The notes beneath the pieces are model-generated. The model had not been told where the DNA came from and made no database searches. It saw only the letters and a program-made list of their open reading frames with translations. 64,000 nucleotides of DNA from contig OZ024936.1 in assembly GCA_964017235.1 (NCBI GenBank), forward strand, positions 18,018,496-18,082,495, in the 5' to 3' direction. The translations under genes were made by a program, and so were the position numbers. Source of the DNA: Sabellastarte sp. h YS-2021 (lineage: Eukaryota > Annelida > Polychaeta > Sabellida > Sabellidae). Shown here piece by piece: positions 56,890 to 64,000 of the stretch (positions are counted from its first letter, which is position 1; the number at the start of each line of letters is the position of its first letter).

Positions 56890-59515
56890 ATGTCATTTCT
56901 CATTGGTTTAAATACCTCAACTTTTCTTTATCTACACCTGCTATATCACTTTCTTCTATTTTCCTATTGAAGCACTTTATTATCTGTTTTCCATCAAAGA
57001 AACAATGCCAAAGAGAGTTTAAGTCCACTAGTGCAAGCGCAAGGCCATCAGAGACAGGAGTAGTGGACTGAAGCGGTAACCTACTCCAGTATTAATGTAG
57101 GCTATTGCTGCTCAGCTTCTGTAAAAGACAAACAGTTATTGTGGCCATGCCACAATTCATAAAAGTCTGAAAACCAAAAAAAAAAAGAAGAAAAAAAGTG
57201 ATCTCTAGAAGCGCGAGTCATGCTAGAGCTCACGTTTGAAAATGACAACCCAATTTATTATGATCCTTGTAGTATTCTGGGATGGTAAGTGATGATAAAT
57301 CAACTTTATTGCACAAAGAATGCTAGAAATATATTTTATTGCTTGTGGGCCTGCACTACTAAGTGCATACAGATTAGTTGGTTCATTACAGCATTTCTTG
57401 ATAAGCACATATCTGAGAAAAGTAACACTATGGCAGAGTACTTATCTAGGCTTTATTCTGACAATTCTGTGGATCTAGAGTATTGAAAAAATATCAAACA
57501 GCACTTTGAATGGTATAATATACCCGCTTATTTCTTTAATCTAAGTATTGTTATTTTTAGCAGCATTTAAAAGAACTAACCTAGCTTTCAGATCTTCCTT
57601 GTCTTCAGCCCATAAATCATACTTTAATTCTTCCTTGTGTTTCTTTTTTCAATCCAATGTATCATTTCAAAATATTTTAGCCTTTCAAGAATATTTGGCT
57701 CAAAATCATCTCTAAATTAATTCAAAATTGATTGTCACCTTTTAAGACTTTAGCCAAATAGTATAAAGTTGACTCATCCACTCTCACGTTATTTCATTTC
57801 ACTGTTCAGGCATTCACTTAGGTTAAATTCCCCTAATGCCCCAACACGATGTTTTTTTATTTGAATGCCAAGACAAGGAATATCTATAAAATATGATCAA
57901 TCTTGAGAGTCTTCTTCTAATATATTTTTTTTGCTTTTTTAAGAATGGCAGTAATTGAGCCCAACATCCAGACATTTTCATCTTACATGACATATTTTAA
58001 GCAAGCCATAGAATTTCAGAATCTGGGAGTTAATGTTGTTATTAAGTAAAAGAAAACTTTGCAAGTTAATAAAGCTTGCCATGTAGTTAATATCCCTACC
58101 CTTCAAAACAAAAATATATGTTCTGTACATACACTTGCAACATTATTGAGCTCTTGGATTCCTTCTTCATTCTTGTATGCACATGCTAGATGTCTGTATC
58201 AACTGGTTATGGATAAACACTTCGGGGGCATGCCGAAAAATCCTATTAACATTTGGAATACAGCCTACAGAACTCAGGTTCTATACTTTGGCTGGATGGA
58301 GGTGACTCTCTGTGGCATGAGTCATTCTTACACCTCTTAGGAGTCATGCCACATGCTCTCTTTTGACCTTTTTACCTCCTGTGGTCATTCTGAAATTCAC
58401 AAGCACAGGATAAGACATTTTATTTTACAATTTTACTGGCTTTTTGTCAGAGACCTTTGGAACACTCATGCAATTTCTCAGAAATATCATGCCAAATGAT
58501 TTTATAATTTCTTCAAGAGATAATAGTTTTGCATAGATACTGTTGTGCAGATGTCAAAAAGTATAGAATTAAATGGTATTTTCATGCCATGTGCATCTCT
58601 TGTTACTGCCCTCTCCCTAGGAAATATAATTTAACATATCTTCTACATTACTACATAGAATTTACTTTAAACATAAATGAGCCGAAACTCTTTAGTAATA
58701 TTCCTTTTCAATAATATGGAATTTCAATCTCACTGTTTCTTACAAGTCCATATGTCACCTTTGCCCAAGAGGAAGATGATTAGCTAAACGGTTGTGCTAG
58801 ATGATTGTCTCAAAAGCTACAGACTGAATTTGATAAACTTTTAATTTTCATGAAATGTTTACAATGGATTATTTAACGCGGTTCCCTTCATCCAGATTTA
58901 TTTTGAATGATATTTTGACATGGCACTCAAAAGTAATATTGGAGAAGTTGAGCCTTGGCTGAGGGATGGGTTCTCCTAGTGCTCTTGTTGATCATGTAAT
59001 GGTAGAATGTGACATTTACAGCATTCTCCCCTGGGTATTGTACTACATCCAATAATCTCTGTTCTAATGTTCTTTCTCACAGAAAAAAATACTTTTTAAT
59101 TTAAATCCTATTGATCATCCAAGTAAATTCTTTATTGAAATGTCTGATGATATTAAATGTTTCAGCCATCTTTCATATAAGTTTTGAAAAATATCTTCTT
59201 TATATGTCATTAAAATTCTCTATATTTCACCAATCTCTAATTTTTCCCATTCTTGATTTATCATAAAGGTAATGTACAGTTTTGCTATTTTGTTGTTTAT
59301 TGTTTTTATTACTGCAGTAAATCAGGGATATATATTTGCATATTCTTTATACTCAGCAGAATAGCTCCTTTTACTGCAGATGCAGAACAGGCCGTCACCT
59401 CTCTTTGGGGTGACTCCTACAAATGACAGTCCTGTCGACCTGCCTAATATGACCTTGGCTGTTCAACAGTTCTTACAACACCAACTTTAACTTTTGCTTG
59501 GCCTAAATTTTGGTT
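56890..59515. other. B-specific non-coding sequence
   Basis: This has no match to the corresponding part of A (7,880-9,950). It contains an A-rich run near 57,172-57,200 and short open frames without recognisable motifs. It is either an insertion in B or a replacement in A, and no element could be named. Confidence 0.35.
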
Positions 59516-60423
59516 TACCCATCTCCATATATCTCATTGTGTAGTTTAGGGAGAAGAGCTCTCATTACTTATCAATATGGAATGGTATACGATAGACGAC
59601 CTGAAACAAGTTATACAGACTGCTTTTTGTGATGTCTAAATTTCATTAAGTGACAATCCTGAATGCCTGTCCAGATAATACCCCGGCCAAAGAGAACCCA
59701 AAGTTGTACTTTGACCATCATCACTGTAGGTGCGAATCTTTGAAAACTTAGGGGTTTCGTATCACATTGCTTGCCCAGCAGGTAACTGCTTGATGCCAAG
59801 ACCTCTGTTTGACAAACATAAGCTTGATCAAAGAACTTTATAGCACAATGAAAAGATTGAGGCAGTTTTGTATCACTGAATTTATTTACTAAATCAATGA
59901 TAGATATGTTGATACATAGGCATGTTTTCTTCTTTCTGAATATGTAAACATATCCACATTGTGCTGATACATTTTCCTACGTGACACAACTTATCCATCT
60001 AAAGAACAGATATGTGTTGCAGAAAAAGTAGAAATACCTGTATTTCTGTATAAATTTCCTCATGTGGTACTGTTAAAATGTGAAAATCACAGACTATACA
60101 CAGACATGTTAAAAGTCCAGAAATCAATTCTTTAGGCCTATACACACTAATGATATAATGAACAGATTCAGAAGATTTCTTGTTTGAAAAACTTAATTTT
60201 TTATCCAAATCAGAAGGTATTGTTAGCACAAAATACAGGGCCATATGTAAAGTTAACAGAACTTCCTTAATTCTTCCACCATGGTCTTCGGGTTAAAAGG
60301 AAGTCATATTTCAGTTCATTGCACTGGATCATATCAATCAAAGCTAAGCCCGTTCATCTACCCTTCTTGGTAGAGACAACAACTCTACAAGGTTCAGTAT
60401 TTGTCTGACTGTGATGAACAATT

Positions 60424-60625
60424 CCTCCCACCTCTGAGGCCAGGGTTCAGTTCCCGGCACGGCCTCAGGTGGGAAAGCTGGTAGTTGCTTGCCATTTGTC
60501 GGCAGTTTACAAAACAGAACCCTGATGAACTGTATGTACGGATTTCCTCTGCCCTTCCAACTACCTGTCGTGATATGACCTGTACAGTGTTGAAAGCGAT
60601 GTAAGACCCCAAATAAATAAATAAA
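60424..60625 (+). mobile_element. 5'-truncated SINE specific to segment B
   Basis: It begins CCTCCCACCTCTGAGGCC, has the B-box region (GGGTTCAGTTCCC) and the family body, and ends in AAATAAATAAATAAA. The corresponding place in A (about 10,850) has no insertion, so it postdates the duplication. The TSD is not clear. Confidence 0.87.
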
Positions 60626-62129
60626 TTGAATAATTTCAGCCAAACACCCAGACAAATATTGTACATTGTGGATTTTGTGCTGAACCAAAAAGGTTATATA
60701 AGCGGGTTTAGCAATTAACCACTTATTAACCTTTCAGTATCTAATTAACCAATTAAATCATTGTGGGGTCAAGTAAGCTCTGGGAACCAGAATTGACATT
60801 AAGCCCTTCGTTACATTCAGAGTATACATCAAAATCATTGTACATGTACTGTATGAGTACATTACACCTTTTGTTTACAGAATGTATTCTTAATATAAAG
60901 AAAATTGCTGAACTAGTACTGTATTAGTGCATTGTAAACATTGCTTTACACCCTACATGCAAATTTACATGTCAAGTAAATATAATGAATTTAGTAGATC
61001 AAAATGAGCTACACATTTGGATAATACAATTCCCTACATTATTTTCATCAGTGTAGATCCCACAAGGTATATCAAATGAAATCATGGAAAAATAAAACCT
61101 TTATCAATTTGTACCACTGAAAATTTTTCAAATTGTAAAATGAATTCATTTGTGCTGATCTAGGAATATTTCTCTGAATATACCTTTTAGTAGTTTTATG
61201 AGGGATGCAGCAATTAAGATTGTTTTTTTTTCAAAAGTCTGTCCAATTTTCCAGAAAAATAATTTGCAGAGCAAGCTATGAAGGACGAATTTGTAACTTA
61301 AAAACTTCTGATGCTGATGACACAATTTTCACTCTTTCACTGATAAACCCATCTAATTATGTCCATGAGCATATTATGCAAAATGCTAATTGTATAATTG
61401 TTTTGTGGCATCAATATACATTTTTGTGACGAATAACAATATTATCAAACCATTGTTACATGCAAAATATACACTGTTGCTGATCTCTTGCAGATCTTTA
61501 TTCACATTATCATAGGACAAGGATAAAAATCTTTGACTTTTGTATTTTCATCCCCTAGACACTAATGAACTGTTTTGGAACAGACTGGATAACTTTATAC
61601 ATCAAATTATAAACTCTGCTTCAGGATAAGTGTGCACTTCACTAGTAAAACGTTTATGTATTTGATATTAAGGAAAATTAAATAAATTTAAGATTAGCCA
61701 CAAATTTACCTATTTTGTTTGAACTATTATAGTAACTCACTCAGTTTTCTTATCTCCTGAACAGGGACGAGATATGCCAAAGTATAGTGTAATAGTTCAA
61801 TAACAATAAAATGCATTTATTCTTGGATGGGTTATTGGCTCACTAGATGGAATTCTCTACAACAAACGTCATAACAATATTCTTCTGAACTTTAATACTT
61901 TTGTCTCAAATATCATTCCACAGGCCTTCATTAATTTCCAAGTTTAATTGCAGTTTCTCCTGTAGAATTTCCAATTGTTGTAGGAGTTTCTCCTGTAACA
62001 CATGTATATAGAAATATAGATGGATCAAAATGATAGAGACAAGAAATGAATGCAAAGTTATCTTTCTCATCAATAAGCATTCCTAGTTTAGCAAACTTTG
62101 TACATCCCAGTCGTCATCCATCATTGGTT

Positions 62130-62335
62130 TTGTTTTTTGCTTCAGTTGCCATTTTGTCTGTCTCATCGACCTGTGACTTCCTCCAAATCCCCAAAAAGAC
62201 TAGATTGGTGTAATGCTTTTTATGTTTCCTAGTTTAGCAAATTATCTCTCAGTAGGTCATAGTTTTGATCCACTAATTTAGCTTTGATTTTTGCTTCAGC
62301 TGTCATTTTATCTGTCTTGGTGTCCTGTGACTTGG
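62130..62335 (-). other. Coding-like tail region with an internal repeat, segment B
   Basis: Beyond the ankyrin stop the minus strand keeps an open, hydrophilic frame with SSSDPVRGATGDI, TKTDKMTAEAKIKAK and LVDQNYDLLRDNLLN down to a stop near 62,240. A second TDKMATEAKNK-like unit occurs about 150 bp further on. Segment A has a diverged match. It may be a former coding tail or 3' UTR, which sequence alone cannot settle. Confidence 0.35.
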
Positions 62336-62426
62336 TAATAATTTTACTAGTTTCTTTTGGTCTGATATCACCAGTGGCTCCCCTAACTGGATCAGAAGAT
62401 GATATACATGTTGTGTATTATTTTCT

Positions 62427-62787
62427 CTACACTGTATTTAACTTAATATAATCCTCCAAAAGACAAACTATACCAGTGTAATGTTTTTCTTTGGCAATGT
62501 CTAGTGGATTCTGTCCTTTATTGGTCACTAAAAAATCAGGATGATGAGCCAGAAGTAATTTTACAATCTCAAGTGAATTTGCCAGCACGGCATAATGAAG
62601 TGGTGTATCTCCATCATTGTCAGCACTGTTAACTTGGGCACCTTTTGCAGTGAGAAGTTTGACAACAGATGTGTGATTGTTATAACAGGCCATGATGAGA
62701 GGAGAGATACCATTCTGACATCTACTGTCTATTTGTGCCCCCCGTGACTGAGTAATTTGTTTACATCCGCAGTGTGTCCTTCCTGGG
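62427..62787 (-). pseudogene. Terminal ankyrin-repeat exon, copy B, frameshifted
   Basis: It has the same splice acceptor (TATTTTAG, 62,788-62,795) and the same four ankyrin repeats as 17,818-18,185, including SPLIMACYNNHTSVVKLL and TPLHYAVLANSLEIVKLLL. Near 62,741 the G-run is two bases longer than in copy A, which shifts the frame between the first and second repeats. It also stops earlier, at TAG 62,427-62,429. Unless the shift is a sequencing error, this exon cannot encode the whole domain. Confidence 0.7.
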
Positions 62788-63219
62788 CTAAAATACATAA
62801 ATATTTTGCTTTATATTTACTAGTATTGCATATGATTAATTACATCAACATTTAAAAAGCGATGAAGATGCAATTATGCATAGTTGTGAAAGAGTGTCAA
62901 TGTTGCATATAACAGCTTCATTGTAAAGAAAAATGTTGTATCAAACACCATTATAATTCAGGTGTATATAAATTGTAAGAAAGATAGTCTGAAGTCTTAA
63001 TATGCAATAAAGTTTTGCATGATGAACATTATTGACTAGGATCATTAATCTGCAATTAAAAGTCCAGAAACATTGCAATTACATTTAAATTGTTGCACAA
63101 TTTAGCAGTTGTTGTGCTTTTTAAATAACGGGTAATCAGTTCAACATAAAATGTCTTTCATTACTGAATAAGACGATATATAATCAAAGCATGGGATCAA
63201 GATCAGATAATCAAAACCA

Positions 63220-63540
63220 AATCAGTGGTGATTACCATATCATCTGGTGTTCAAAAGAAAAAAAGTCTTGGGCCTTACATCATCTTGTCACCACCTCTTA
63301 TGACATTGTGATCGCCAGATGATCTAATGCTCAGCATTGATCATGTGGTGAACACCAGCTGAGACGTTGACCACATTATCTGCTGATCACCAGATAATAA
63401 TTTATTAGCATCAGGTCATCTGTGATCATAACTAATTATGGAACTATGATGTAGTTCACAAGAGGTAATAACTGATACACATGAGATTATTTTGTAATAA
63501 CCAGATATTCCTGTGCACACAAGATGATCTCATGCACAAA
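63220..63540. repeat. ATCATCTGGTGATCACC-type repeat, copy B
   Basis: The equivalent of 18,640-18,960, with imperfect CAGATGATCT and GTGATCACC words in both orientations. Confidence 0.6.
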
Positions 63541-63565
63541 ATGTGATACATGCTTAAAATACGTA

Positions 63566-63688
63566 TAGGTTAATTGCCAAGTAAGTGTCCAATATTGGAA
63601 AATAATGGACTGTTTACAAGGTCCCTAAGGGACCGAGTCAACAGTCCATTATTTTCCAATATTGGACACTTACGAGGCTATTAACCTA
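63566..63688. repeat. 123-bp near-perfect palindrome
   Basis: Two arms of about 61 bp mirror each other around 63,627, with the centre GGTCCCTAAGGGACC. The arms carry GTAAGTGTCCAATATTGG and GAAAATAATGGACTGT, with only scattered mismatches. With essentially no loop it would extrude as a long hairpin. It begins just past the end of the A/B homology, so it may be a small foldback element inserted near that junction. Confidence 0.85.
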
Positions 63689-64000
63689 CTTAGATTACAC
63701 CTCTTCCGTAGTTTATAATTTTTAAGATGTTGTTTAACTTCTACTTTACATTCCTATATTCCTGGTGTGTATTTTTTCGATTTTTATGATCATATTAGTT
63801 GAAATAAATCTAAAAGGGTTTCTTTGGAAATGTGCTAAAAAGACTTCTATATATGGTCAAAATCACAAAGTGGCCAATAGTGAAGGATAATGGAGGCTTT
63901 TAACAAACGAAAAAACTCCCAGGTGTAATTTAAATAAGGTCAGCCAAGGTATTAAGCATTTCATCAGCTGGCTACCGAAGGTGAGTTGAGGTTGCTTCAC
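63689..64000. other. No gene seen at window end
   Basis: AT-rich DNA with no recognised feature. Confidence 0.35.

Larger units (their letters stand above)
55877..63545. repeat. Segmental duplication, copy B
   Basis: Counterpart of 6,042-18,970 in the same orientation; anchor pairs are listed there. B lacks the AAACGTTT foldback element, the 11,938-12,175 SINE and the Ty3 element. It has its own SINE at 60,424-60,625 and different sequence at 56,890-59,515. Confidence 0.85.

Noticed and set aside
58059..58340. 93-codon frame in the B-specific region
   Set aside because: I looked for LINE or transposase motifs on both strands around it and found only weak, disconnected resemblance.
60344..60688. 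114- and 90-codon minus-strand frames
   Set aside because: They are the complement of a SINE; similar frames appear at every copy.

Overview
This window looks like intergenic and intronic DNA from a large, AT-rich, repeat-dense animal genome, most likely a marine lophotrochozoan such as a bivalve mollusc. The species is inferred, not shown. The grounds are long stretches without open frames, a spliced ankyrin exon, tRNA-derived SINEs ending in AAATAAA tails with target-site duplications, L1/Tx1-type and Ty3-type retrotransposons, Harbinger remnants, and short-period minisatellites inside mobile units. There are no bacterial operons, ribosome-binding sites or CRISPR arrays.

Layout. 1-5,990 is nested repeats: a 21-bp minisatellite element, a foldback element, a palindromic GTAATTAC minisatellite, old SINEs and an LTR-like direct-repeat pair. 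6,042-18,970 (segment A) and 55,877-63,545 (segment B) are two diverged copies of one segment in the same orientation. Each carries the terminal exon of an ankyrin-repeat gene on the minus strand. In A a degenerate Ty3/gypsy element (13,189-17,804, TSD TACAT) landed just beyond that exon's stop codon, and B keeps the uninterrupted site. 20,600-22,400 is a ruined LINE on the plus strand. 24,406-27,980 is a nearly complete L1/Tx1-like LINE on the minus strand, with another non-LTR remnant behind it at about 28,590-29,260. 30,430-31,262 is a broken MADF-like gene (minus). 34,528-35,850 is the one clearly intact host-type gene, a 440-residue type II membrane sulfotransferase resembling CHST15 (minus). 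39,711-39,923 is a Harbinger transposase fragment. 41,412-41,644 is a full-length SINE with perfect 14-bp TSDs. 43,590-44,230 and 47,140-47,850 are an old direct duplication. 51,755-53,167 holds two more copies of the 21-bp minisatellite element, in opposite orientation. The window ends with a 123-bp near-perfect palindrome.

The genes do not form a pathway. The sulfotransferase and the ankyrin exons are host-type; nearly everything else recognisable is mobile-element material. The most informative feature is the A/B duplication, because each copy serves as the empty site for insertions in the other. That fixes the ends of the Ty3 element, an AAACGTTT-rich foldback element, and SINE insertions on each side. 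No clearly new biological system was found. The best candidates for undescribed elements are the 21-bp minisatellite-cored family with fixed flanks and the AAACGTTT foldback element.
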